This document shows, piece after piece, positions 7,079 through 14,925 of a DNA stretch of 15,740 nt. Positions within the stretch are counted from its first letter, which is position 1, and each line of letters starts with the position of its first letter. Location of the stretch: contig DAOWFY010000025.1 in the NCBI GenBank assembly GCA_030637775.1, positions 1-15,740 of the forward strand, written 5' to 3'. A model generated the notes under the pieces. The model was not told the origin of the DNA. It did no database searches and saw nothing but the letters and a program-made list of their open reading frames with translations. The stretch comes from DAOVGU01 sp030637775 [NCBI: bacterium]. Lineage in GTDB: Bacteria > Ratteibacteria > UBA8468. The position numbers were made by a program, and so were the translations under genes.

Positions 7079-7863
7079 TCTCCTTCGTAAACCTTTGTTG
7101 CTTTTCCCTCTAAATAGATATCCATTAGGCTGGTATCGAAATAGAGTTTAAGTGATTCTCCTGAGGAAGGAGAAATTTTTACCGGAGAGTCTACCTTCCT
7201 TAATTTATAGGAAATGATTGCTGCGGCGGCAGCCCCCGTTCCACAGGAAAGGGTTTCAGCTTCCACACCCCTCTCATAGGTTCGCAGTTTCAAAGAATGG
7301 TAATTAACTATTTTGACAAAATCTACATTTGTTCCCAAGGGAAAAAACCGTTTATCATCGCGAATGGAGGGAGCAAGATCTTCCATATCTACCTTCTCCA
7401 AATCATCAACAAAGAGAACTGTGTGGGGAACACCAAGGTTGATAAAGTAAAGCGTATATTTCTTTCCTTTAATCCTAAGTTTTAAATTCAATCTTATCTC
7501 TTTTGGCTCCTTCATTTTTACCAGGGTTAGATCTCCTTTAACTTTGCCTGAGTAGATGCCATCAGCGGTCTCAATGGATATTTTCTTTTGAACGAGAAGT
7601 TTCTTAAGACAGATAAATCTAATCAGGCAGCGAATTCCATTGCCACACATCTCCGCCTCTGTTCCATCGGGATTATAAATCCGCATCCGGAAGTCTGCAA
7701 TTTTTGAATTTTCCAAGAGGAGAAGACCATCCGCCCCTATGGAGAACTGCCTACGGCAGAGTTTTAGAGCACATTTTTTCCTATTTTTAATTAGAGCTTT
7801 TCGGTTATCAATAAGGATAAAGTCATTCCCTCCTGCCTGTAGTTTTATAAATCTTAGTTTCAT
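7060..7863 (-). CDS. dapF: diaminopimelate epimerase
   Basis: Converts LL-diaminopimelate to meso-diaminopimelate, the precursor of lysine and of the peptidoglycan cross-link, by a PLP-independent two-cysteine mechanism. The protein has 267 residues, near the family norm. It opens with KLQAGGNDF (usually KMxGxGNDF) and carries both catalytic cysteines in intact settings: C73 in EMCGNGIRC and C207 in ETLSCGTGA. YERGVEAE precedes the second. The ATG is preceded by GAGG and by a good promoter. It heads the - strand operon and overlaps comEC. Its presence implies m-DAP-type peptidoglycan and/or lysine synthesis. Confidence 0.96.
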   Translation of the reverse strand: MKLRFIKLQAGGNDFILIDNRKALIKNRKKCALKLCRRQFSIGADGLLLLENSKIADFRMRIYNPDGTEAEMCGNGIRCLIRFICLKKLLVQKKISIETADGIYSGKVKGDLTLVKMKEPKEIRLNLKLRIKGKKYTLYFINLGVPHTVLFVDDLEKVDMEDLAPSIRDDKRFFPLGTNVDFVKIVNYHSLKLRTYERGVEAETLSCGTGAAAAAIISYKLRKVDSPVKISPSSGESLKLYFDTSLMDIYLEGKATKVYEGECSPNH

Positions 7864-7872
7864 ATCCTCAAC

Positions 7873-7901
7873 AGTATAGCAAATAAAGGAAACTCCGTCA
7901 A
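7873..7901 (-). promoter_or_regulatory. sigma70-type promoter of dapF
   Basis: On the - strand, TTGACG (7901-7896, 5 of 6) is followed by a 17-bp spacer and TATACT (7878-7873, 5 of 6). Only nine bases (GTTGAGGAT) separate the -10 box from the dapF ATG. The expected initiation point near 7866 would leave only about three untranslated bases and would remove most of the GAGG sequence. Either the mRNA is nearly leaderless or transcription starts unusually close to the -10 box. Confidence 0.7.
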
Positions 7902-7916
7902 AACAAAAATTGACTA

Positions 7917-7962
7917 TAACGTAGAAGTATGCTAACCTGTAAATGTTCGGTAAGCTACGTTA
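7917..7962. other. imperfect stem-loop in the dapF-eno spacer
   Basis: TAACGTAG (7917-7924) and CTACGTTA (7955-7962) form a perfect 8-bp inverted repeat. Within it, GCTnACC (7931-7937) can pair with GGTnAGC (7949-7955), although base 7955 can serve only one stem. It abuts the palindromic element R2 and lies upstream of the dapF -35 box. There is no T-tract, so it is not a typical terminator. It could be an operator or part of a larger R2 unit; R1 has no equivalent stem beside it. Confidence 0.35.
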
Positions 7963-8100
7963 AGAGATGACTAAAGTTTGCTCGCTCGGGCTTTCTTATT
8001 CCTCCCCAGCCCTCTATGCTCTACAAAGCTTGCACTTTCCTGCTTAGAGGGCTGGGTGCGGCATAACCGCCAACTCGCTCCCAAACCTCAGTCATCTCCT
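7962..8100 (-). repeat. palindromic element R2 (long copy), possible structured RNA
   Basis: This is the second copy of the element at 261-362, inverted relative to it. Read on the - strand, the 19-base arms (8100-8082 and 7980-7962) pair fully if G-U is allowed: the 5' arm has GAG opposite TTT, where R1 has GGA opposite TTT. Inside lies a perfect 12-bp hairpin stem, CCCAGCCCTCTA with TAGAGGGCTGGG (+ strand 8005-8016 and 8045-8056), absent from R1. A smaller GCGG/CCGC hairpin with TTATG in its loop lies next to the left arm. Conserved inner boxes are GGAGCGAGYTGGCGGTTATG and GAGGAATAA, plus AGCAGGAnAGTGC. It lies upstream of the dapF promoter in sense and upstream of eno in antisense. No ORF is visible. 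Confidence 0.75.
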
Positions 8101-8175
8101 TCAATTTTCTGTCCTTAGCGAAGTGGTTTGGTGAATGTCTATGTTAACCTTATTGATTATTGGGGGGAGAGGAAA
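8101..8175 (+). promoter_or_regulatory. eno leader region
   Basis: The 75 bases between R2 and eno contain a strong Shine-Dalgarno run, GGGGGGAGAGG (8162-8172), just before the chosen eno ATG. No convincing promoter was found: the best pairing, TTGGTG (8128-8133) with TATTGA (8151-8156) at 17-bp spacing, matches the consensus at only 3 of 6 bases in each box. The eno operon must have a promoter here or within R2, but I cannot place it. Confidence 0.35.
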
Positions 8176-9453
8176 ATGGCTAAAATCAAGGAAGTAAGAG
8201 CACGCCAGATTCTTGACTCGCGGGGAAATCCTACGGTAGAGGTGGATGTAATTTTAGAAAATGGTATTTTGGGAAGGGCAAGTGCCCCTTCAGGTGCTTC
8301 TACTGGAAAATACGAGGCTTTAGAGCTAAGGGATAAAGAAAAGGAATTTTCCGGCAAAGGCGTAAGAAAGGCCTGCACAAATGTCACCGAGATCCTTGGC
8401 AAAAGGATCTTAGGGATGCAGGCAAACCAACAGGAAAGAATTGACAATATCTTGATTGAACTGGATGGAACGGAAAATAAGAAAAATTTGGGAGCCAACA
8501 GCATCCTTGCTGTTTCTTTAGCAATAGCAAAGAGTGCGGCAAAATCTCAAAATCTTCCCCTCTATCAATATTTGAATGAGCAAGAAAATTATATCATTCC
8601 TGTGCCAATGATGAATATCCTTAATGGAGGAGCCCATGCCGATAATAACTTAGACATTCAAGAATTTATGATTGTACCCCTGGGGGCGGAGAATTTTGCT
8701 ACTGCCTACCGGATGGCCGCAGAGATCTTTCAGCAATTAAAGACTATCCTTAAAGGGAAGAACCACTTTACCGGCGTGGGTGATGAAGGAGGCTTTGCTC
8801 CTAACCTAAAAGATAATAAGGAGGCTTTAAAGCTAATTGAGCAGTCGATAGAAAAAGCTGGCTACCGGGGGGGCTCGCAAATCTGGATTGCTTTGGATGT
8901 AGCCGCCTCCTCCTTTTTTAAAGATGGTAAATACATTTTTGAAGGAGAGGAAAAAGGTGCTGGTGAACTTGTTGATTACTATGATGAAATTGTCAAAAAA
9001 TATCCCATTATTTCCTTAGAGGATGGTCTCTCCGAGGATGACTGGGAAGGCTGGAGAGTTTTGACGGAGAGATTAGGCAAAAGGATGCAGTTGGTTGGTG
9101 ATGACATCTTTGTCACCAATCCTAAAAGACTGAGAAGAGGAATAGAGGAGAAAATAGCCAATTCCATTTTGATTAAGGTTAATCAGATTGGCACTTTAAC
9201 CGAGACTTTAAACACGATGCTCTTGGCAAAAGAAGCCGACTATAACACGGTCATCAGCCACCGTTCCGGTGAAACAGAAGAAACCTTTATTGCCGATTTA
9301 GCGGTAGCCACTTCTGCCGGCCAAATCAAAAGCGGTTCCCTTTCCCGAATGGAAAGAGTCGCCAAATATAACCAACTCCTCAGGATTGAGGAGGGGTTAG
9401 GAGAGAAAGCTTCCTTCGCCGGCAAGAGTCCATTTAGGAAATATGAGATATAA
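8176..9453 (+). CDS. eno: enolase
   Basis: Interconverts 2-phosphoglycerate and phosphoenolpyruvate in glycolysis and gluconeogenesis; a cytoplasmic, Mg-dependent, usually oligomeric enzyme. An in-frame TTG/GTG-type start at 8128 would add 16 unrelated residues. I use the ATG at 8176 because the product then begins [20 protein letters not shown], as enolases do, and a purine-rich Shine-Dalgarno lies directly before it. The result is 425 residues, close to the usual 425-435. Visible landmarks are APSGASTG, the GDEGGFAPN segment, [11 protein letters not shown] with the metal acid, VGDD, K334 in LIKVNQIGT and H362 in SHRSGETEE. It overlaps the ftsB-like gene by 11 bases. Confidence 0.96.
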   Translation: MAKIKEVRARQILDSRGNPTVEVDVILENGILGRASAPSGASTGKYEALELRDKEKEFSGKGVRKACTNVTEILGKRILGMQANQQERIDNILIELDGTENKKNLGANSILAVSLAIAKSAAKSQNLPLYQYLNEQENYIIPVPMMNILNGGAHADNNLDIQEFMIVPLGAENFATAYRMAAEIFQQLKTILKGKNHFTGVGDEGGFAPNLKDNKEALKLIEQSIEKAGYRGGSQIWIALDVAASSFFKDGKYIFEGEEKGAGELVDYYDEIVKKYPIISLEDGLSEDDWEGWRVLTERLGKRMQLVGDDIFVTNPKRLRRGIEEKIANSILIKVNQIGTLTETLNTMLLAKEADYNTVISHRSGETEETFIADLAVATSAGQIKSGSLSRMERVAKYNQLLRIEEGLGEKASFAGKSPFRKYEI

Positions 9454-9703
9454 AAGGATTTTCTTTTATCTCTTCCTTCTTCTCATCCTTGGCTGGATCT
9501 ATACCCCGGGATTTCTGAAGTTAAGGAAATACGCTCTCTTACTTCACCAGGATGAAAGAGAAATTGAGGAATTAAAAAGAAAAAATAAGGAGTTGAAAAA
9601 GGAGATACATCTTCTGGAAAATGACCCTTTTATTATCGAGAAGCTTGGTCGGGAGGAATTAGGACTGGCCAAAGAAGGAGAAATTGTCTATAAGATAAGG
9701 TAA
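9443..9703 (+). CDS. ftsB: FtsB/DivIC-type septum formation protein
   Basis: An 86-residue bitopic protein with one N-terminal membrane helix (about residues 7-22), a coiled coil (about 35-62, [19 protein letters not shown]) and the family's C-terminal motif, here [26 protein letters not shown]. FtsB/DivIC proteins act with FtsL and FtsQ/DivIB to regulate septal peptidoglycan synthesis. Placement directly after eno is common in bacteria. It overlaps eno by 11 bases and its stop shares one base with the serS start (TAATG), suggesting coupled translation. Assignment to FtsB rather than FtsL or DivIC rests on the C-terminal motif and context. Confidence 0.88.
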   Translation: MRYKRIFFYLFLLLILGWIYTPGFLKLRKYALLLHQDEREIEELKRKNKELKKEIHLLENDPFIIEKLGREELGLAKEGEIVYKIR

Positions 9704-10974
9704 TGCTAAGTTTAAAATTTGTCCGCGAGAATCCAGAGAAGATAGGAAAGGCAATAAAAGCCAAAGGATTACGAATAGACCTAAAAAAAATACTTTCTTT
9801 GGATAAGGAAAAAAGAGCGCTTCTACAAGAATCAGAAGGTTTGCGGGAGAGAAAAAATAAAGCTTCAACAGAAATAGCAAGGAGAAAGAAAGAGAATAAG
9901 ACCACTGATCCGCTGATCGAGGAGATGAAAAAGGTCTCAGAAAGGATAAAGGAGATTAATCCCTCATTAGATGAAAAGGAAAAAGAGTTGAACGAACTTC
10001 TTTATCTTCTTCCTAACATTCCCCATCCATCCGTTCCGAGAGGCGAGAATCTTCTTATCCGAACTGTGGGAAAAATTCCTGAATTTGACTTTGAGGTCCT
10101 TTCCCATGAGGAAGTTGGAAAGAGATTGGGAATTTTAGACTTCAAAGCCGCCTCCAAGATGACCGGACATGCCTTTTCCCTTTATAAAGGGTTAGGTGCA
10201 AGAATGGAGAGAGCGTTAATCAACTTTATGCTTGATACTCATCAAAAGCAGGGCTATCAAGAAATCTCTCCTCCATTTATTGTCAATCGCTCCAGTATGA
10301 AGAACTGCGGACAGCTCCCCTGGTTAGAGGAGGATATGTACTACCTTGAAAAGGACGACTACTTCCTTATCCCCACGGCAGAGGTTCCTCTTACCAATAT
10401 TCATCAGGATGAAATCCTAGCCGAGGAGGAGTTACCGATTTACTATGTAGCCTATAGCCCTTGCTTTAGAAGAGAGGCCGGTGCCTATGGCAGCCAGACA
10501 AAGGGTTTGCTGCGCGTGCATCAGTTCGATAAGGTGGAGTTAGTAAAATTGGTGAGACCTAAAACCTCCTATGAGGAGCTGGAGAAATTGGTAGCGGATG
10601 CCGAAAGGATTCTCCAGCTTTTGAAGTTGCCTTACCGGGTGATGCTGCTTTCTGCCGGCGAGCTTTCCTTTGCCGGAGCAAAGTGCTATGATCTTGAGGT
10701 CTTCGCACCTGCACAAAAGCAATATTTAGAGGTCTCCTCCTGCAGCAACTTTGAGGATTTTCAGGCCAGACGAGCAAAAATAAGGTACCATTGCCAAAAA
10801 GGACTTTCTCTTGTTCACACCTTAAATGGCTCGGGAATTGCTCTGGCGAGGACGGTAGTGGCGATATTGGAGAATTACCAGCAGAAGGACGGCTCGGTAA
10901 TTATTCCTGAGGTTCTCAGACCATATCTGAATGGGATTGAAGTGATTAGTGCAAAAGATGAAAAATTGAGGTAA
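9703..10974 (+). CDS. serS: seryl-tRNA synthetase
   Basis: Class II synthetase that charges tRNA-Ser. The protein has 423 residues, the normal length. An N-terminal helical arm (about 30-105, rich in Lys and Glu) is the coiled coil that contacts the long variable arm of tRNA-Ser. The catalytic domain contains motif 2 as FRREAG (255-260) followed by [17 protein letters not shown], and motif 3 around [18 protein letters not shown] (about 374-391). TAEVPLTN of the active site is present. The start overlaps the preceding stop by one base. It precedes rpsB by 17 bases, so the + strand genes from eno onward may form one long transcription unit. Confidence 0.97.
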   Translation: MLSLKFVRENPEKIGKAIKAKGLRIDLKKILSLDKEKRALLQESEGLRERKNKASTEIARRKKENKTTDPLIEEMKKVSERIKEINPSLDEKEKELNELLYLLPNIPHPSVPRGENLLIRTVGKIPEFDFEVLSHEEVGKRLGILDFKAASKMTGHAFSLYKGLGARMERALINFMLDTHQKQGYQEISPPFIVNRSSMKNCGQLPWLEEDMYYLEKDDYFLIPTAEVPLTNIHQDEILAEEELPIYYVAYSPCFRREAGAYGSQTKGLLRVHQFDKVELVKLVRPKTSYEELEKLVADAERILQLLKLPYRVMLLSAGELSFAGAKCYDLEVFAPAQKQYLEVSSCSNFEDFQARRAKIRYHCQKGLSLVHTLNGSGIALARTVVAILENYQQKDGSVIIPEVLRPYLNGIEVISAKDEKLR

Positions 10975-10991
10975 AAAAATCAGGGAGGAAA

Positions 10992-11849
10992 ATGAGTACT
11001 ATTTCCCTTAAAGATTTATTGGAAAGCGGGCTTTATTTTGGGCATCAGAGCAAGCAGTTTGATCCGAGGATGACTCCCTATATCTTCGGGAAGAGGCAGG
11101 GGATTTACATCATCGATTTAGAAAAGACGGCCAAAAAGTTGGAGGAGGCCTGTCAATTTATTAAGGGATTGGCAGCAGAGAACAAGAAGATTCTTTTTGT
11201 CGGCACAAAGAGGCAGGCCCAGGAGGCCACTCTTGCAGCAGCAAAGCGCTGCTCTATGCCATACGTAAGTTCCCGCTGGTTAGGAGGAACTCTCACCAAC
11301 TGGGAGACAATTCGTTCAAGAGTTGCCCGTTTAGAAGAGATCGAAAACTTAGAAAAGGAAGGCCATTTTTCTCTTTTGACCAAGAAGGAGGCGGCTTTGC
11401 TTTTAAAGGAAAAGAACAAACTGCTCCGTAATTTAGAGGGAATTCGGGAGATGAAGGAATATCCGGCAGCCGTTCTCATTATTGACATTAAGAAGGAAGC
11501 AAATGCCGTGAGGGAGGCAAGGAAGCTTAATATTCCGGTGGTAGCGGTGGTGGATACCAATTCCAACCCCGAGGAGGTAGATTATCCTGTTCCCGCAAAT
11601 GATGATGGGATCAAAGGGATTAAATTGCTCTTGGAGGAATTTGCCGATAGTATCTTAGAAGGAATAAAAGAAAAAAAGGAAGTAAAGAAATTGGAAGTTG
11701 AAGAGAAGGAAAAGGAAAAAAAGAAGATTAAAGTAGAGGAGAAAAAGGAGAAGGTGCCTGCCTTGCCTAAGAGAAGACCAAAACCCAGACCAAGAATAAG
11801 AGCAAAACTGAAGAAAAAAGAGGGAGGAGAGAAAGAAAATGAAGGTTGA
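10992..11849 (+). CDS. rpsB: 30S ribosomal protein S2 with charged C-terminal tail
   Basis: Small-subunit protein that helps position mRNA and S1-type proteins. Family landmarks are LLESGLYFGHQSKQFDPRMTPYIFGKRQGIYIIDLEKT, VGTKRQAQE, SSRWLGGTLTNW and the VVAVVDTNSNPEEVDYPVPANDD segment. Conserved S2 sequence ends near residue 225. A tail of about 60 residues follows, made almost only of Lys, Glu, Val, Pro and Arg, first acidic/basic alternating and then strongly basic. Such tails occur in some lineages. A good Shine-Dalgarno (AGGGAGG) precedes the ATG, and the 3' end overlaps tsf by 11 bases. Confidence 0.96.
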   Translation: MSTISLKDLLESGLYFGHQSKQFDPRMTPYIFGKRQGIYIIDLEKTAKKLEEACQFIKGLAAENKKILFVGTKRQAQEATLAAAKRCSMPYVSSRWLGGTLTNWETIRSRVARLEEIENLEKEGHFSLLTKKEAALLLKEKNKLLRNLEGIREMKEYPAAVLIIDIKKEANAVREARKLNIPVVAVVDTNSNPEEVDYPVPANDDGIKGIKLLLEEFADSILEGIKEKKEVKKLEVEEKEKEKKKIKVEEKKEKVPALPKRRPKPRPRIRAKLKKKEGGEKENEG

Positions 11850-12426
11850 TGCCTCTTTAATTAAGGAAATGAGGGAGAAAACAGGCCTGCCGGTGATGGA
11901 CTGCAAAAAAGCATTGGAAGAAGCAAATAATAATTTAGAAAAGGCACTGGAAATTCTGAAGAAGAAAGGGGTTGAGATTGCCCTTAAAAAAGGAGAAAGA
12001 AAAACTTCCGAAGGTCTTATTTCCTCTTATATTCATACCCATGGGAAGTTAGGGGTATTATTAGAGGTTAATTGTGAAACCGACTTTGTGGCCAAAACCC
12101 AGGATTTTAAGGAATTGATGAAAAACATTGCGCTTCAAATTGCCGCCATGGCGCCAATGGCCATTGAGCGGAAGGAGATTCCCCCCGAAATCATTGAAGA
12201 AAGAAGGAAATGGTCGGATGAGGAATTCTCCGAGAAAGCTGAAAAGACCAGAAAAAAAATTATTGAAGGCAAATTAAATGATTTTTACAAGGAAAAGGTT
12301 CTTTTAGAACAAACTTTTATTAAGGATGAAAATATCACAATTCGCGATTATCTTACCTCCAAGATTGCCAAACTTGGCGAAAACATCATAATTAAAAGAT
12401 TTGTCAGATACGAATTAGGAAAATAA
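11839..12426 (+). CDS. tsf: elongation factor Ts, short form
   Basis: Nucleotide-exchange factor that releases GDP from EF-Tu. The protein has 195 residues, compared with 283 in E. coli, matching the short form known from Thermus (about 196 residues), which has a single core module and works as a dimer. The N-terminal UBA-like domain (LIKEMREKTGLPVMDCKKALEEA) and the TDFVAKT motif (81-87) that contacts EF-Tu are intact. The rpsB-tsf pairing is universal in bacteria, but the usual next gene pyrH is replaced here by argF, whose ATG shares a base with the tsf stop. Confidence 0.95.
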   Translation: MKVDASLIKEMREKTGLPVMDCKKALEEANNNLEKALEILKKKGVEIALKKGERKTSEGLISSYIHTHGKLGVLLEVNCETDFVAKTQDFKELMKNIALQIAAMAPMAIERKEIPPEIIEERRKWSDEEFSEKAEKTRKKIIEGKLNDFYKEKVLLEQTFIKDENITIRDYLTSKIAKLGENIIIKRFVRYELGK

Positions 12427-13328
12427 TGAAAGATTTGCTTTCTATTGCTGATTTAACCAAGGAGGAGATTTTAAGACTTTTTGCCCTTGCTAAAGAACTG
12501 AAGGAAAGAAAAAAAAGGGGAGAAAAGATTGTTCCCTTGCTTTTCGGAAAGGTTTTGGGGATGCTTTTCCGCAAGCCTTCTACCCGAACCCGCATCTCCT
12601 TCGAGGTAGGAATGTTTGAATTAGGAGGAAGAGCAATCTTCCTTTCTGAAGAGGACCTTCAACTCTCAAGGGGGGAGATAATCTCTGATACAGCTAAAGT
12701 TCTTTCCTCTTACTTAGATGGGATTCTCGTCAGAACATTTGCGCAGAAAGAAGTAGAGGATTTTGCCAAATACAGCAATATCCCGGTAATTAATGGACTT
12801 TCTGATATCTATCATCCCTGTCAGGTTCTCTCGGATTACTATACCATTTCGGAAAGGAAAGCGTTACAGAATTTAAAACTCACCTATATCGGTGATGGAA
12901 ATAACGTTTGCCATTCTTTGATTTTGGGGGCAGACAAATTAGGAGTGCGGCTAGCGGTGATTACGCCTAAAGAATACCGACCGAAGAAAGAAATTATATC
13001 CAAGGTTAAGAATAAGAAAAATTTGATTCTTTCTCATCAGCCAGAAGATTTTATCAAAGACAGTGACGTTGTCTATACCGATACCTGGATCAGTATGGGA
13101 GTCGAGAATGAAAGAGAAGAAAGGCTTATCGCCTTTGATGGTTATCAACTTAATAAGAAATTGCTTGAGAAAGCAAAAAAAGACCTTTTGGTAATGCATT
13201 GTCTTCCCGTCCATCGCGGAGAAGAGATTACCGATGAAGTAATTGATGGCCCATCCTCCATTGTTCTTGAGCAGGCCGCCAACCGCCTCCATTTACAGAA
13301 GGCAATCCTTGCCACCCTGTTAAAATAA
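12426..13328 (+). CDS. argF: ornithine carbamoyltransferase
   Basis: Condenses ornithine and carbamoyl phosphate to citrulline in arginine synthesis. The 300-residue protein has the carbamoyl-phosphate loop STRTR (52-56, in FRKPSTRTRISFE), HPCQ (130-133), the ornithine-binding D-T-W-I-S-M-G (219-225) and HCLP (258-261). The SMG motif distinguishes it from aspartate carbamoyltransferase. A catabolic (arcB-type) role cannot be excluded, but no arginine deiminase or carbamate kinase gene is nearby. It is alone among translation genes, not within an arg cluster. It starts one base into the tsf stop, so it is probably co-translated. Confidence 0.95.
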   Translation: MKDLLSIADLTKEEILRLFALAKELKERKKRGEKIVPLLFGKVLGMLFRKPSTRTRISFEVGMFELGGRAIFLSEEDLQLSRGEIISDTAKVLSSYLDGILVRTFAQKEVEDFAKYSNIPVINGLSDIYHPCQVLSDYYTISERKALQNLKLTYIGDGNNVCHSLILGADKLGVRLAVITPKEYRPKKEIISKVKNKKNLILSHQPEDFIKDSDVVYTDTWISMGVENEREERLIAFDGYQLNKKLLEKAKKDLLVMHCLPVHRGEEITDEVIDGPSSIVLEQAANRLHLQKAILATLLK

Positions 13329-13330
13329 CT

Positions 13331-13355
13331 GTAGTGCGGGGCTTTTAGCCTCGCT
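13331..13355 (+). repeat. REP-like palindrome with GTAG foot
   Basis: GCGGGGC (13337-13343), loop TTTTA and GCCTCGC (13349-13355) form a 7-bp stem with one G-U pair. The tetranucleotide GTAG (13332-13335) lies at its 5' foot with one base between. A GTAG or GTGG foot followed by an imperfect GC-rich palindrome is the layout of REP sequences mobilised by RAYT (TnpA-REP) transposases. It fills most of the 35-bp argF-aminopeptidase gap. No T-tract follows, so it is not a typical terminator. It may protect the upstream mRNA or dampen downstream translation. Only one copy is seen here, so the repeat status is inferred. Confidence 0.5.
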
Positions 13356-13363
13356 AATTTCAA

Positions 13364-14374
13364 ATGAGGCTTAAGAGACTTCAAGAGAAAATTAAGAGGA
13401 AGATGTTGGATGCCTTTCTGATCACTAACCTCAAAAACATCCATTATCTTTCCGGTTTCTCTGGGCAAGGCATTAAAGTTTTAGTGGCTAAAGAAGAGAC
13501 CTTATTCTTCTCCGGCCCCCTTTATTATGAAGAGGCAAAGGAAAGGGTAAAAGGTTCATTTCAAATTATCCGCGACCTGAAACCAAAATTTTTCAGAGGA
13601 TTTAAAAGGATCGGGATCGAGGAAAATTCAGTCTGTCTGAAGGATTATTTTCTCTTGCAAAAATTATTGCCCAAGGTTAAGTTTATCCCTTGTAGAGATT
13701 TTATTGAAAGTTTCCGATTAATTAAGGAGAAAAGAGAAATTGAACTCCTGAAAAAATCTGCGAGAGTTACCAGAGAGGTTTTTTCTTCTTTGATGAAAAG
13801 ACTAAAACCGGGGATGAGCGAACTAAAGGTTGCCGGCGTTATCCGCTCTTTACTCAGAGAAAAGGGGGCAGAGGATGAAAGTTTCCCCCCCATTGTTGCC
13901 AGTGGCACGCGGAGTTCTTTCCCTCACGCTACCGCCTCTGAAAAGATTATCGAGGAAAAAGAGCCAATTATTCTTGACTTTGGTGGCACATTTGGAGGCT
14001 ATAAATCGGATTTTACAAGGACCGTCTTTCTGGGTAAAATAGATAGGAAGGCAAATAGACTCTATACCCTTCTGAAAAAGGCGCAAAATTTAGCAATGGC
14101 TAAGATTCGGCCGGGAGTGATGATTAGTAAGATCGACCAAGCCGCCCGCCGTCTTCTTAACCGGGAAGGATATGGCAAATATTTTATTCATAACCTGGGC
14201 CACGGCGTAGGTCTGGATACCCATGAATTGCCATTTATTTCTCCTAAAAACAAAGAAAGGCTAAAGCGCGGAATGGCCTTCACCATAGAGCCCGGTATTT
14301 ACATCCCTGGTTGGGGAGGTCTAAGAAGAGAAGATATGGTAGCTGTAGCAAAGGATGGATGTGAAGTTTTATGA
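13364..14374 (+). CDS. pepP: M24B metallopeptidase (Xaa-Pro aminopeptidase/dipeptidase)
   Basis: A pita-bread-fold peptidase that removes N-terminal residues before proline or cleaves Xaa-Pro dipeptides. It has 336 residues, with an N-terminal creatinase-like domain (about 1-120) and a catalytic domain carrying all five metal ligands: D205 (ILDFGG), D216 (YKSDFTRT), H280 (NLGHGVGLD), E309 (TIEPGIY) and E323 (RREDMV). The order M24 peptidase-efp-accB-accC is also found in Bacillus (yqhT-efp-accB-accC), which supports the assignment. The ATG has no Shine-Dalgarno and directly follows the REP-like hairpin. Its stop overlaps the efp start (ATGA). PepP versus PepQ specificity cannot be decided from sequence alone. 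Confidence 0.9.
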   Translation: MRLKRLQEKIKRKMLDAFLITNLKNIHYLSGFSGQGIKVLVAKEETLFFSGPLYYEEAKERVKGSFQIIRDLKPKFFRGFKRIGIEENSVCLKDYFLLQKLLPKVKFIPCRDFIESFRLIKEKREIELLKKSARVTREVFSSLMKRLKPGMSELKVAGVIRSLLREKGAEDESFPPIVASGTRSSFPHATASEKIIEEKEPIILDFGGTFGGYKSDFTRTVFLGKIDRKANRLYTLLKKAQNLAMAKIRPGVMISKIDQAARRLLNREGYGKYFIHNLGHGVGLDTHELPFISPKNKERLKRGMAFTIEPGIYIPGWGGLRREDMVAVAKDGCEVL

Positions 14375-14925
14375 TTGCCAATGAATTAAAGAACGGAACA
14401 ACTATTGAGGTAGAGGGAAATCTTTATGCGGTTACCGAAGCAGACCATATTAAACCTGGTAAGGGGCCGGCCTATGTAAGATGCAAACTGAAGGATTTGA
14501 AGAGGTCCAAAATGATTGAAAAAACATTCCGTTCCACAGAAAAGGTAACGGTTGCTATTTTAGAGGAAACAAGAGCAGATTATCTTTATCATCAGGAAGG
14601 GAAATACTATTTTATGAACGATAAGGATTTTGAGGAGATTATCGTCGATGAAACCGCCATTGGCGAGAAAAGGAAATTCTTAAAGGAGGCTTCTTCCGCT
14701 ACTTTCCTGAAACATAAAGGAAGACTGATTGATGTTGTTCTTCCTACCTTTGTAGATTTGAAAGTAATCAAATCCGAACCCGGGGTTAAAGGTAATACTG
14801 CAACCGCTGCCAAAAAGAAGGCAACCCTGGAGACCAGCCTTGTTATTGAAGTTCCCTTGTTCATCAATAACGGAGACATAGTACGGGTTGATACCCGCAC
14901 CGGTAAATACGTAACCCGAGCATGA
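14371..14925 (+). CDS. efp: translation elongation factor P
   Basis: EF-P binds between the P and E sites and relieves stalling at polyproline stretches. The 184-residue protein has the usual three beta-barrel domains. The functional tip loop reads IKPGKGPAYVRCKL, with K31 at the position of the post-translationally modified lysine of E. coli EF-P (K34). No modification gene (epmA/epmB, dhs or ymfI-like) is in the window, so the modification state is unknown. The C-terminus has the conserved PLFINNGDIVRVDTRTGKYV segment. ATGA overlaps join it to both the upstream peptidase and accB. Confidence 0.96.
   Translation: MIANELKNGTTIEVEGNLYAVTEADHIKPGKGPAYVRCKLKDLKRSKMIEKTFRSTEKVTVAILEETRADYLYHQEGKYYFMNDKDFEEIIVDETAIGEKRKFLKEASSATFLKHKGRLIDVVLPTFVDLKVIKSEPGVKGNTATAAKKKATLETSLVIEVPLFINNGDIVRVDTRTGKYVTRA

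Noticed and set aside
8128-8175. N-terminal extension of enolase from the upstream in-frame start
   Set aside because: The extra 16 residues do not resemble enolase, and a strong Shine-Dalgarno lies directly before the ATG at 8176.
8157-8504. 115-codon open frame on the - strand inside eno
   Set aside because: It lies opposite conserved enolase sequence, shows no Shine-Dalgarno or domain, and is explained by codon composition of eno.
11153-11566. 137-codon open frame on the - strand inside rpsB
   Set aside because: It is fully covered by rpsB and encodes low-complexity Ser/Phe-rich sequence with no family features; it is the antisense shadow of a conserved gene.
13337-13355. Terminator after argF
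   Set aside because: The stem is GC-rich but is followed by TAATTTCAAATG rather than a T-run, and the downstream gene starts nine bases later.
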